Positions 1 through 7,388 of a stretch of 20,788 nt of DNA are shown piece by piece. A model generated the notes under the pieces. It was not told where the DNA came from and made no database searches. It saw only the letters and a program-made list of their open reading frames with translations. Numbering within the stretch: the stretch's first letter is position 1; each line of letters opens with the position of its first letter. The position numbers were made by a program, and so were the translations under genes. This DNA is from DASRTE01 sp035316885 (lineage in GTDB: Bacteria > Actinomycetota > Actinomycetes > Jiangellales > Jiangellaceae), in assembly GCA_035316885.1 (NCBI GenBank), contig DATHII010000133.1, forward strand, positions 1 to 20,788. The letters run 5' to 3'.

Positions 1-979
1 AGAACAGTTGCACGTGGAAGCCGAACGTCTCGTGGTTCTGTGCAGCGTCCACCCCGTCGGGCCACCCTTCGACCACGGTGGCGCCGGCTTTCGCCAGGGC
101 CTCGACGGCCTCGGCGAGCACATTGCGGACGTCACTGGACACAGGTGCGCTGTCGTCGTCCAGGACGTACCCCACCCGGAAGTCATCGAGCCGGGTGTTA
201 CGTGATGTCGGCAGCCGCCAGGACCACGCCTTAGCAGCCGGGTCCTCCGGTCCGGCAGTGACGCGAAGCGCGGTGCGCAGGTCGGCTGCGGACCTGCCGA
301 GCGGGCCTACCGCGGACAGATAGGTCATGTCGCTGGGGTCAGGTCGCGGCCCGGGTGGCTGGAAGCCGGCAAGCGGGACGGTTCCGACGCTCGGCTTCAG
401 GCCGTAGACACCGCAGAAACTCGAGGGGATACGGATGGAGCCGGCTAAATCCGAGCCGTACTCCGCAAACGTCAGTCCCGCCGCGAGCGCTGCGGCTCCG
501 CCGCCCGTCGACCCGCCCGGCGTCCGGTTGAGATCCCACGGGTTGTTCGTCACGCCGTACAGGTCGTTCGCCGTCTGCCCGAAGTCGGCAAGCATGAAGT
601 GCACGTTGGTCTTCCCGACGATGACCGCGCCTGCCTGCCTGAGGCGCTTGACGACCGTGGCGTCCCAGTCGGCCACGTAGTCCTTGAAGGCGGGGTTGCC
701 CCATGTCGTGTGCGTGCCCGCCACGTTGAAGCTGTCCTTGACCGTCATGGGTACGCCGTGCCACGGGCCGAGGTCGCGACCTCGCGCCACCGCCTCGTCC
801 GCTGCGGCGGCCTGTCGGCACGCGGCCTCCGCTGCCAACTCGACCACCGCGTTGAGTGCCGGGTTCAGTGCTTCGATTCTGGCCAGCATCACCTCGGTCA
901 GCTCGCGGGCCGAGATTTCCTTGCGCCGGACCATGCCTGCCGCCGCGGCAGCGGACAGAAACACCAACTCGTCCATCAT
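1..979 (-). CDS. Amidase signature family enzyme, C-terminal part outside the window
   Basis: Amidase-signature hydrolases cleave carboxamide bonds with a Ser-cisSer-Lys triad. Reading from the ATG at 979, about 326 residues are visible before the left edge; family members usually run to 450-500. All three catalytic positions are seen: Lys81 in MTVKDSF, Ser157 in the glycine-rich GGSTGGG, and nucleophile Ser181 in GSDLAGSIRIPS. Their spacing (76 and 24 residues) is close to that of fatty acid amide hydrolase, as I recall it. The start is chosen because GAGAAGG lies 4 bases upstream of ATGATG; the second ATG at 976 is the alternative. There is no signal peptide, so it is probably cytoplasmic. 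It lacks clear GatA context (no gatB or gatC nearby), so it is more likely a stand-alone amidase of unknown substrate. A terminator-like hairpin separates it from the PPOX gene upstream. Confidence 0.9.
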   Translation of the reverse strand, partial: MMDELVFLSAAAAAGMVRRKEISARELTEVMLARIEALNPALNAVVELAAEAACRQAAAADEAVARGRDLGPWHGVPMTVKDSFNVAGTHTTWGNPAFKDYVADWDATVVKRLRQAGAVIVGKTNVHFMLADFGQTANDLYGVTNNPWDLNRTPGGSTGGGAAALAAGLTFAEYGSDLAGSIRIPSSFCGVYGLKPSVGTVPLAGFQPPGPRPDPSDMTYLSAVGPLGRSAADLRTALRVTAGPEDPAAKAWSWRLPTSRNTRLDDFRVGYVLDDDSAPVSSDVRNVLAEAVEALAKAGATVVEGWPDGVDAAQNHETFGFHVQLF

Positions 980-998
980 CACGCCTTCTCGGGAGTAG

Positions 999-1018
999 AT
1001 AAAGGCCCTCGCGGGCCC
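999..1018 (-). terminator. Intrinsic-terminator-like hairpin after the PPOX gene
   Basis: On the minus strand GGCCC, a GCGA tetraloop (GNRA class) and GGGCC form a perfect 5-base-pair stem, followed directly by TTTAT. It lies between the PPOX stop at 1115 and the amidase start at 979, both on the minus strand. It would end the tRNA-Leu/PPOX transcript, or act as an attenuator in the amidase leader. The T tract is short, so this is a moderate call. Confidence 0.45.
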
Positions 1019-1114
1019 ACCTCATCCGTAGAACGAGAGAACACCCCAGCTCTCATCGCCACCGGCGGCATGCGCCCACCGAGACACCAAGCTGAGCGCC
1101 CGGCGCTGAACCCG

Positions 1115-1624
1115 TCAGCTGTCGCTCAGCCAGATGTCGTCGTACGGCACGCTCAACTCCTTCTGGGTCTCCTGGTGCATCGTCGACCCCGTCCACGAGC
1201 GCCACTTCTCCGGTGTGATCTCGATCGCGGTGTCGTCGAACCTGTTCCACACGGAATCGAGCTCATCGAGTGCGTCCGGGCGTATGTACTTCGCCCGAAG
1301 CCGGTGGTTGAGGTCCCGCGCATCGGCTCCGCTCACCAGCCGTCCGATCCCTTCCACGCTCACCATCAAGTGACGGCCGGTCGAGGCGCGGCCCTGGACC
1401 GCCATCGAGACCCGCTGCCGTCGCTCGACGTTGCGGGCCTTGCGGGTCACCGACGAGGTCTCGAAGTACAGCCGCCCGTCCTGATGGAGGAAGATCACGA
1501 ATGCGAGATGGACCGAGCCGTCCGCGTTGAGAGTGCCGACCGTGGCCGTCTCCCTGAGGCGGAGCACGTCGTCGATCTCCTCGGAGGTCGGGTGAGTCCG
1601 ATAGATCTGCTTCGCGTCAGCCAT
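1115..1624 (-). CDS. PPOX-class (pyridoxamine 5'-phosphate oxidase-like) flavin/F420-binding protein
   Basis: The 169-residue product has the split-barrel fold signature of small actinobacterial PPOX proteins. An N-terminal strand pair VGTLNADGSVHLAFV is followed by LYFETSSVTRKARNVER and a RVSMAVQG strand. The conserved closing segment IEITPEKWRSW lies near residue 140. Members bind FMN or F420 and reduce or oxidise small molecules; the substrate here cannot be told. The start at 1624 is chosen because the family begins shortly before the first strand and the reading frame further upstream runs through tRNA-Leu. The Shine-Dalgarno signal (GTGAGAA) is weak. It begins 27 bases downstream of the tRNA on the same strand, so the two may share a transcript. 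Confidence 0.85.
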   Translation of the reverse strand: MADAKQIYRTHPTSEEIDDVLRLRETATVGTLNADGSVHLAFVIFLHQDGRLYFETSSVTRKARNVERRQRVSMAVQGRASTGRHLMVSVEGIGRLVSGADARDLNHRLRAKYIRPDALDELDSVWNRFDDTAIEITPEKWRSWTGSTMHQETQKELSVPYDDIWLSDS

Positions 1625-1651
1625 GCCGTTCTCACCCGGTGGGTCGTGGGG

Positions 1652-1735
1652 TGCGCGAGGGGGGAGTTGAACCCCCACGTCCTTACGGACACACGGACCT
1701 GAACCGTGCGCGTCTGCCTGTTCCGCCACTCGCGC
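1652..1735 (-). tRNA. tRNA-Leu (anticodon CAG)
   Basis: The minus strand folds as a class II tRNA. Acceptor GCGCGAG pairs with CTCGCGC and the discriminator is A. The D stem is GCG/CGC. The anticodon stem CACGG/CCGTG carries the loop TTCAGGT, giving CAG. The long variable arm has a TGTCC/GGACG-type stem with loop GTAA. The T stem is GGGGG/CCCCC with loop TTCAACT. The A73 discriminator and long variable arm agree with leucine. The bases after A73 are CCC, so the 3' CCA is not encoded and must be added. A leucine tRNA beside fhaA is also the arrangement I recall in M. tuberculosis (leuT). Confidence 0.95.
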
Positions 1736-1899
1736 GCGCTGCCCCTGACGTGGACGTCGTCGCACCGTCCCGAGGCCGGACAAGGCTAACACGGTGCGGA
1801 CCGCTCCCAGCCCACGGCAATGCGTACGGAGCGTGCCACCTGGTTACGATCGGGGTCGGTCGCCGACCGGCGGCGTCGCATGGGGAAGGGGAGGTGGCC
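1736..1899. promoter_or_regulatory. Divergent intergenic region between tRNA-Leu and fhaA, with a putative fhaA promoter
   Basis: This 164-base gap must hold both the tRNA promoter (minus) and the promoter of the fhaA operon (plus). On the plus strand TACGAT at 1845-1850 fits the actinobacterial -10 pattern TANNNT, with no convincing -35. Just downstream, the perfect 13-base palindrome CGGTCGCCGACCG (1857-1869) could form a short hairpin in the leader. I cannot place the tRNA promoter with confidence. Confidence 0.35.
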
Positions 1900-2619
1900 A
1901 TGGGCGTACTCCAGCGTTTCGAGCGCCGCCTCGAAGGCATGGTCACGGGCGCGTTCTCCAAGGCGTTCCGCGCCGAGGTCCAGCCGGTCGAGATCGCGGC
2001 GGCGCTGCAGCGGGAGCTCGACAACAACGCTCAGATCGTCACCCGCGAACGCTCGCTGGTCCCCAACGACTTCGTCATCGAGCTCGGTCCCAACGACCAC
2101 GGCAGGCTCGCGCCGTACTCCGGCACGCTCGCGACGGAGCTGGTCGAACTGGTCCGCGAGCACGCCGAACTCCAGAACTACGCCTTCACCGGCCCGGTCA
2201 CGGTCGCGTTCGAGGAACACGACGACCTGGGCATCGGGCAGTTCCGGGTCCGCAGCACCGTCCGCGCAGGGGTCGATCGCGGCGCTTCCTACATGCCCAC
2301 CGAGACCACGGAGCGCAGCGCAGCGGCCTACCTCGTCATCAACGGCACCCAGCACCCGGTGGTCGCGCCAGGCCTGGTGCTCGGCCGTGGTAGCGAATGC
2401 GATGTGCGCATCGACGATCCCGGGGTCTCGCGCCGGCACGCCGAGATCCGGGTCCACGGCAGCGGACCCGAGGCCCAGATCCTCGTCGTCGACCTCGGCT
2501 CAACCAATGGCACCGTGGTCGACGGCGTGCGCGCCGCGCAGGCGCCGCTCTCCGACGGGTCCCGTATCGTGCTCGGCTCCACGATCGTCGACGTGCACCG
2601 CCGGGTGCCGCGGAGGTGA
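1900..2619 (+). CDS. fhaA: FhaA: DUF3662 plus FHA domain phosphothreonine-reading protein
   Basis: The 239-residue product has an N-terminal FhaA/DUF3662 domain (about 1-122, starting GVLQRFERRLEGMV) and a C-terminal FHA domain (about 143-232). The FHA consensus residues are present: GR at 162-163, SRRH at 177-180 and TN at 202-203. FHA domains bind phosphothreonine; in mycobacteria FhaA binds PknB-phosphorylated partners, including the MviN/MurJ pseudokinase domain, at the inner face of the membrane. The linker is short (about 20 residues), against a long linker in M. tuberculosis FhaA, and contains PTETTERS at 133-140. The ATG at 1900 is chosen for the strong upstream AAGGGGAGG, 5 bases away. 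It is the first gene of the operon and is followed 4 bases later by fhaB. Confidence 0.95.
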   Translation: MGVLQRFERRLEGMVTGAFSKAFRAEVQPVEIAAALQRELDNNAQIVTRERSLVPNDFVIELGPNDHGRLAPYSGTLATELVELVREHAELQNYAFTGPVTVAFEEHDDLGIGQFRVRSTVRAGVDRGASYMPTETTERSAAAYLVINGTQHPVVAPGLVLGRGSECDVRIDDPGVSRRHAEIRVHGSGPEAQILVVDLGSTNGTVVDGVRAAQAPLSDGSRIVLGSTIVDVHRRVPRR

Positions 2620-2623
2620 GCGG

Positions 2624-3088
2624 GTGTCGGAGCTGACGCTCACGGTCATCAAGCTGGGCTTTCTCGCGGTCCTCTGGCTGCTCATCCTCTCGGTCACCTC
2701 AGCGATGCGCGCCGACCTGTTCGGAGTGCGTCCGACGAAGCCGTCGAAGGAGCGGGTGGCGGCCCGGCCGACCAGGCAGGTCAAGCCGTCCCGGAGCGCA
2801 CCGGCGAAGGTCGTCATCGTCGACGGCCCCGACAAGGGCCGCGGCGTCGCCCTGGAGGGTGCACCGGTCACGTTCGGGCGCGGCCCGGAGTGCACGATGC
2901 CGCTGGCCGACGAGTACGTCTCCACGCAGCACGCGAGGCTCCTCCTGCACGACGGACAGTGGTACGTGGAGGACCTCGGCTCCACGAACGGCACCTACAT
3001 CGGCAACGAGCGGCTCACCCGCCCCAGCCCTGTCGGCGCCAAGAGCCGGGTCCGGCTGGGCAAGACCGTCCTGGAGCTTCGGAAGTAG
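2624..3088 (+). CDS. fhaB: FhaB (FipA-like): membrane-anchored FHA domain protein
   Basis: The 154-residue product has a single N-terminal membrane helix (about 7-27), a basic linker rich in Arg, Lys and Pro (30-62), and a C-terminal FHA domain (about 63-152). The FHA motif residues are GR at 85-86, ST.H at 100-103 and GSTNGT at 119-124. The length and layout match M. tuberculosis FhaB/FipA, which binds phosphorylated divisome proteins. It starts with GTG at 2624; GGAGG at 2612-2616, inside the end of fhaA, is its ribosome site 7 bases upstream, so translation of the two is probably coupled. The membrane helix places the FHA domain in the cytoplasm next to PknB and RodA/PbpA. Confidence 0.95.
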   Translation: MSELTLTVIKLGFLAVLWLLILSVTSAMRADLFGVRPTKPSKERVAARPTRQVKPSRSAPAKVVIVDGPDKGRGVALEGAPVTFGRGPECTMPLADEYVSTQHARLLLHDGQWYVEDLGSTNGTYIGNERLTRPSPVGAKSRVRLGKTVLELRK

Positions 3089-3097
3089 GCCACGGCG

Positions 3098-4531
3098 ATG
3101 CCACTGATGCTCCGGTACGTTGCCCGGTCCGACGTCGGCCTCGTGCGCGAGGGTAACGAGGACTCGGGCTACGCCGGCCCGCGCCTGCTCGCGATCGCCG
3201 ACGGCATGGGTGGGCACGCCGCCGGCGAGGTCGCCAGCTCCGCAACGATCGAGGAGCTCGTCCAGATCGAGAGCGCGGGCGCCGACGGCGATCCGCTGCG
3301 CGCACTCGGGGCGGCGGTGACGGCAGCGAACAACCGCATCAAGGCCATCGTCGCCGCCGATCCCGAGCGGCACGGCATGGGTACGACACTCACCGCCCTG
3401 CTGTGGACCGGCGAGGCGCTCGCCCTCGCGCACATCGGCGACTCCAGGGCGTACCTGCTCCGGAGCGGCGAGCTGCGCCAGATCACCCACGACCACACCT
3501 TCGTCCAGTCCCTGGTCGACGAGGGCCGAATCACCCCGGACGAGGCCAGCGTCCATCCGGCCCGGGCAATGATCCTGCGGGCACTCCAGGGCGATGGTGA
3601 CCCGGACGTCGACCTCGAGATGATCGACGTGCGGGACGGCGACCGGATACTGGTGTGCAGCGACGGCCTGTCCGGTGTCGTCCGCGACCCGACCCTGCGC
3701 GACACACTGGTCGAACACAAGGATCTCGGCGCGGCCGCCGAGGCTCTGGTCCAACTGGCGCTCAGGGGCGGCGGCCCCGACAACGTCACCTGTGTAGTCG
3801 CCGACGTGATCGAGACCGACGCACCACCCTCAGCCGACGACACCGCCGAAGCGTTCCTCGTCGGTGCGGCATCGGGAGAGACGGCGCCGGTCCGTCCGGA
3901 ACGCCCCGCCCGGCGTGGCCCGGGCGCAGCGATGCGCGGATTGCTGGGTGCGTCTGAACGCTCACGGCGCGCCGCCGACGACGCACATGACGACGAGGAG
4001 CTCCGCTACGCACCACGGCCGCCGCGTCGGTACCGCTGGCTGCGCCGGCTGGCGGTCGTCGCGGTGGTGGGGGCCGTAGCCTGGGCGGGCGTCCGTCTTG
4101 CCGACGACTACGTTCGCGACCAGTACTACGTCGGCGACCAGGCCGGCGAGGTGGCCATCTTTCGCGGCGTCTCCCAGGAAGTAGGCCCGCTGCGGCTGTC
4201 GTCCGTGCACGAGATCGCCACCGACCTGCCCATCGGCTCGCTGCCGCCGCTGTACCGCAACCGGGTGGCCGACACCATTCTCGCCACGGACCTGCCCGAT
4301 GCCGAGCAGATCGTCGACGGTCTGCGCCGGGAGGCGTGCCGCGCGCACGCGCCCACCGTGAGCCCGACACCCACCCCGGGCCCGACGGCAACGCCGCCGG
4401 TAACGCCCACGCCGTCTCCGGGCCGCGTCACACCCGGGCAGGCCGCGTCTCCGACGCCGACCATCGTCCCGAGCCCGCTGCCCACCGCACCGCCGGGCTA
4501 CCCCGGACTGGATTGCGTGGACGCGCCGTGA
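3098..4531 (+). CDS. pstP: PstP: PP2C-family Ser/Thr protein phosphatase
   Basis: The 477-residue product has an N-terminal PP2C domain (about 1-238). Metal-binding motifs are all present: EGNED at 18-22, ADGMGGH at 34-40 (Asp35), GDSRAYL at 114-120, SDGLSG at 188-193 (Asp189) and GGPDNVT at 225-231 (Asp229). A basic juxtamembrane stretch is followed by one membrane helix (about 316-333). The extracytoplasmic domain of about 85 residues ends in a tail of about 50 residues made largely of Pro, Thr and Ser (about 419-470). PstP removes phosphates placed by PknA and PknB, so it is the off-switch of the operon's signalling. The start at 3098 lies 9 bases after the fhaB stop; the ATG at codon 4 is possible. 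The stop overlaps the rodA start by 4 bases. Confidence 0.96.
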   Translation: MPLMLRYVARSDVGLVREGNEDSGYAGPRLLAIADGMGGHAAGEVASSATIEELVQIESAGADGDPLRALGAAVTAANNRIKAIVAADPERHGMGTTLTALLWTGEALALAHIGDSRAYLLRSGELRQITHDHTFVQSLVDEGRITPDEASVHPARAMILRALQGDGDPDVDLEMIDVRDGDRILVCSDGLSGVVRDPTLRDTLVEHKDLGAAAEALVQLALRGGGPDNVTCVVADVIETDAPPSADDTAEAFLVGAASGETAPVRPERPARRGPGAAMRGLLGASERSRRAADDAHDDEELRYAPRPPRRYRWLRRLAVVAVVGAVAWAGVRLADDYVRDQYYVGDQAGEVAIFRGVSQEVGPLRLSSVHEIATDLPIGSLPPLYRNRVADTILATDLPDAEQIVDGLRREACRAHAPTVSPTPTPGPTATPPVTPTPSPGRVTPGQAASPTPTIVPSPLPTAPPGYPGLDCVDAP

Positions 4532-5922
4532 CCAACGATCCCACGCTGGCTCCCCGCAGGGGCCGCGGTACCGAGCTCGTGCTGCTGATCTTCGCGGTCG
4601 GCATCGCCACGATGGCCTATGTCGCTGTCGACCTGGGCGCCCTCGGCCGGGTACCCCCGAACGCGGTGGCCTACCTCGCGGGGCTCTCCGTGATCACCGG
4701 GACCGCCCACATCGTGGTGCGCCGCTGGGCCCCGTTCGCCGATCCGGTGATCCTCCCGCTGGTGGTGACACTCAACGGCCTGGGCCTGGCCATGATCCAC
4801 CGCCTCGACCAGGCCGACGCCGAGGCCGCGGCTCTGGACGGTGAGGCCGCACCGCCCGTCGACGCCCCCGTCCAGCTCACCTGGATGGTCGTGGGCGTCG
4901 CGCTGTTCGTCCTCGTGCTCATCCTCATCCGCGATTACCGGATGCTCTCGCGGTTCACCTACACCGCCGGCCTGCTGGGGATCGTCCTGCTGCTCCTGCC
5001 GCTCGTGCCGGGCCTCGGGTACGCCGTGCGGGGGGCGCAGATCTGGATCCAGATCGGTCCGATGACCTTCCAGCCGGGCGAGGCCGCCAAGATCGTGCTG
5101 ATCATCGCGTTCGCCGGCTACCTGGTGCGGACAAAGGACGCGCTCGCCCTCGCCGGGCGCCGGGTGCTCGGCGTCGACCTACCCAGGGCGCGCGACCTCG
5201 GTCCGATCCTCATCGTCTGGGTCACCGCGCTGGGCATCCTCGCCTTCCAACGCGACCTCGGCCCGTCGCTCCTCCTCTTCGGCATCTTCGTGCTGATGAT
5301 CTACGTGGCGACCGAGCGGATCTCGTGGATCGTCGTCGGCGTAGCGCTCGGCCTGCTCGGCGGCCTCGCCGCGAACGCCGCGTTCAGCCACGTCCAGGCC
5401 CGGATCGAGGGCTGGCTCGACCCGTTCGCCGACACCGACCGGTTCGGCCAGATCGTGCAGTCGCTGTACGGCCTGGCGTACGGGGGACCGATCGGCACCG
5501 GACTCGGCCTGGGACGGCCCGATCTCGTCCCGTTCGCCGAGAGTGACTTCATCGCGGCGGCCTTCGGTGAGGAGTTGGGCCTCGCCGGCCTGATGGCGAT
5601 CATCCTCATCTACGCGCTGCTGGCCTCGCGCGGGCTTCGGGCGGCCCTGGTGCTGCGCGACCCGTTCGGCAAGCTGCTCGCGACCGGCCTCGCGGCCGGC
5701 CTGCTCCTACAGGTCTTCATCGTCGTCGGTGGCGTCACCAAGCTGATCCCGCTGACCGGCCTCACCACGCCGTTCCTCTCCCTGGGGGGCTCGTCGCTGG
5801 TCATGAACTGGGTGCTCGTGGCCCTGCTCATGCGGCTGTCCGACGCCGCCCGGCGCCCGGCGCCACCGCTCCAGCCGGTCACGGTCGACGACGCGGTGAC
5901 GCAGGTCGTGAAGCTGCCGTGA
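4528..5922 (+). CDS. rodA: RodA/FtsW-type peptidoglycan glycosyltransferase (SEDS)
   Basis: The 464-residue, very hydrophobic product has about 12 membrane helices. SEDS-family marks include FQPGEAAKIVLI in the middle, FQRDLGPSLLLFGIF, and the catalytic-loop segment LVPFAESDFIAAAFGEELG. In that segment Asp340 matches the aspartate essential in RodA and FtsW. The C-terminal LIPLTGLTTPFLSLGGSS motif is also typical. SEDS proteins polymerise lipid II into glycan strands together with a class B penicillin-binding protein, here the next gene. It starts with GTG at 4528, overlapping the pstP stop by 4 bases (GTGA), with no strong ribosome site of its own, so translational coupling is likely. The longer upstream reading frame runs inside pstP and is rejected as an N-terminal extension. 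Confidence 0.96.
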   Translation: MTNDPTLAPRRGRGTELVLLIFAVGIATMAYVAVDLGALGRVPPNAVAYLAGLSVITGTAHIVVRRWAPFADPVILPLVVTLNGLGLAMIHRLDQADAEAAALDGEAAPPVDAPVQLTWMVVGVALFVLVLILIRDYRMLSRFTYTAGLLGIVLLLLPLVPGLGYAVRGAQIWIQIGPMTFQPGEAAKIVLIIAFAGYLVRTKDALALAGRRVLGVDLPRARDLGPILIVWVTALGILAFQRDLGPSLLLFGIFVLMIYVATERISWIVVGVALGLLGGLAANAAFSHVQARIEGWLDPFADTDRFGQIVQSLYGLAYGGPIGTGLGLGRPDLVPFAESDFIAAAFGEELGLAGLMAIILIYALLASRGLRAALVLRDPFGKLLATGLAAGLLLQVFIVVGGVTKLIPLTGLTTPFLSLGGSSLVMNWVLVALLMRLSDAARRPAPPLQPVTVDDAVTQVVKLP

Positions 5923-7388
5923 ACTCTCCGATCCGCAAGGTGGCCGCCGGTTGCATGCTGCTGGTGCTGGCGCTGCTGGCCAACATCACCTACGTCCAGG
6001 CCTTCCAGGCCGACGAGCTCAACGCCCGCTCGGACAACCGCCGGGTGCTGCTCGACGAGTACGCCCGCGAGCGCGGGCCGATCCTGGTCGGCGACGTGCC
6101 GGTCGCCCAGTCGGTACCGAGCGAGGGCGAGTTCGCCTACCTGCGCCAGTACCCGCAGGCGCTGCTGTACGCCCACGCCACGGGGTACTACTCGTTCGTG
6201 TTCGGCCGTAGCGCCGTCGAGCGCTCCCAGAACGAGATTCTCTCGGGCAACGACGACCGACTGTTCGTGCGGCGGCTGGTCGACCTGGTGACCAACCGTG
6301 AGCCCCAGGGTGGCACGGTCAAGCTCACGCTCGATCCGGCGGCGCAGGCGGCGGCCTACGAGGCACTCGGCGACAACAAGGGCGCCGTCATCGCGCTCAA
6401 CCCGTCGACCGGCGCGATCCTGGCGATGGTCAGCAAGCCCTCCTTCGACCCGAACCCGCTGGCCAGCCACTCGATCGCCGAGCAGCAAAAGGCGTGGGAC
6501 GCGCTGCTGGCCAACCCCGACAAACCCGACCGCAACCGGGCCACCGCCCAGACGCTGCCGCCCGGTTCCGTCTTCAAGGTGGTGACGGCCGCCGCGGCGC
6601 TGGAGTCGGGCCGGTACGAGCCCGACTCCGAGGTTCCGGGTCCCGCGTCCTACGACCTCCCGCAGTCCGACCGCGAGCTTCCCAACCAGAGCGGCGAACC
6701 GTGCGGCTCGGGTCCCGAGCAGCTCACGACGATCGCGAACGCGTTGCGGGTGTCGTGCAACACCGCGTTCGCCTACCTCGGCAACGACCTCGGTGACGAC
6801 GCGTTGCGCGACCAGGCCGAGCGCTTCGGCTACAACAGCGAACCGCTGACCGACGAGGACCTCAACGCCGCGACCAGCGTCTTCCCGGCCGAGCTCGACC
6901 CCCCGCAGACCGCGCTCTCCGCCATCGGCCAGTTCGATGTCCGGGCCACGCCGCTGCAGATCGCGATGGTCTCGGCGGCCGTCGCAAACGGCGGCGTGCT
7001 CATGAACCCCTACCTCATCGAGGAGGTCCGTGGACCCGATGCCGTCACGGTGCTCGAGCAGACAGATCCCGAGGAACTGTCCCGCGCCGTCTCCACCGAC
7101 TCCGCGCGCGAGCTCACCGACATGATGGTCGACGTCGTCGAGAACGGCACCGGCGAGAACGCGCAGATGGACGGCGTACTGGTTGCCGGCAAGACCGGCA
7201 CCGCCCAGACCACCGAGGACCGGCCGCCGTACGCGTGGTTCACCTCCTTCGCACCCGCGGACAATCCCCAGATCGCCGTCGCCGTGGTGATCGAGGAAGC
7301 ACCGGACACCGCGCGCAACGACATCGGCGGAGGCCGGCTGGCCGCACCGGTCGCGAGGGCCGTCATGGAGGCGGTGCTCGGGTCGTGA
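5919..7388 (+). CDS. pbpA: PbpA: class B penicillin-binding protein (transpeptidase)
   Basis: The 489-residue product has one N-terminal membrane helix (about 9-29), a short pedestal domain, and a C-terminal transpeptidase domain (about 155-485). The three active-site motifs are intact: SVFK at 217-220 (acylating Ser217), SCN at 279-281 and KTGTAQ at 425-430. The size and serine position are close to M. tuberculosis PbpA. It cross-links peptidoglycan on the outer face, partnered by RodA from the preceding gene. It starts with GTG at 5919, overlapping the rodA stop by 4 bases; its stop overlaps the pknA start by 4 bases. Confidence 0.96.
   Translation: MNSPIRKVAAGCMLLVLALLANITYVQAFQADELNARSDNRRVLLDEYARERGPILVGDVPVAQSVPSEGEFAYLRQYPQALLYAHATGYYSFVFGRSAVERSQNEILSGNDDRLFVRRLVDLVTNREPQGGTVKLTLDPAAQAAAYEALGDNKGAVIALNPSTGAILAMVSKPSFDPNPLASHSIAEQQKAWDALLANPDKPDRNRATAQTLPPGSVFKVVTAAAALESGRYEPDSEVPGPASYDLPQSDRELPNQSGEPCGSGPEQLTTIANALRVSCNTAFAYLGNDLGDDALRDQAERFGYNSEPLTDEDLNAATSVFPAELDPPQTALSAIGQFDVRATPLQIAMVSAAVANGGVLMNPYLIEEVRGPDAVTVLEQTDPEELSRAVSTDSARELTDMMVDVVENGTGENAQMDGVLVAGKTGTAQTTEDRPPYAWFTSFAPADNPQIAVAVVIEEAPDTARNDIGGGRLAAPVARAVMEAVLGS

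Noticed and set aside
339..1025. Minus-strand frame of 228 codons over the amidase region
   Set aside because: It is out of frame with the amidase, whose catalytic triad is intact in the other frame that runs off the window edge.
599..1702. Open frame of 367 codons on the plus strand across amidase, PPOX and tRNA
   Set aside because: It crosses a tRNA gene and two clear minus-strand genes and shows no family motif.
2699..3754. Open frame of 351 codons antisense to fhaB and pstP
   Set aside because: It is a shadow of two well-supported genes with no domain of its own.
4350..4490. Pro/Thr codon repeats in pstP as a DNA tandem repeat
   Set aside because: Units are irregular in length and sequence; low-complexity protein composition explains them.
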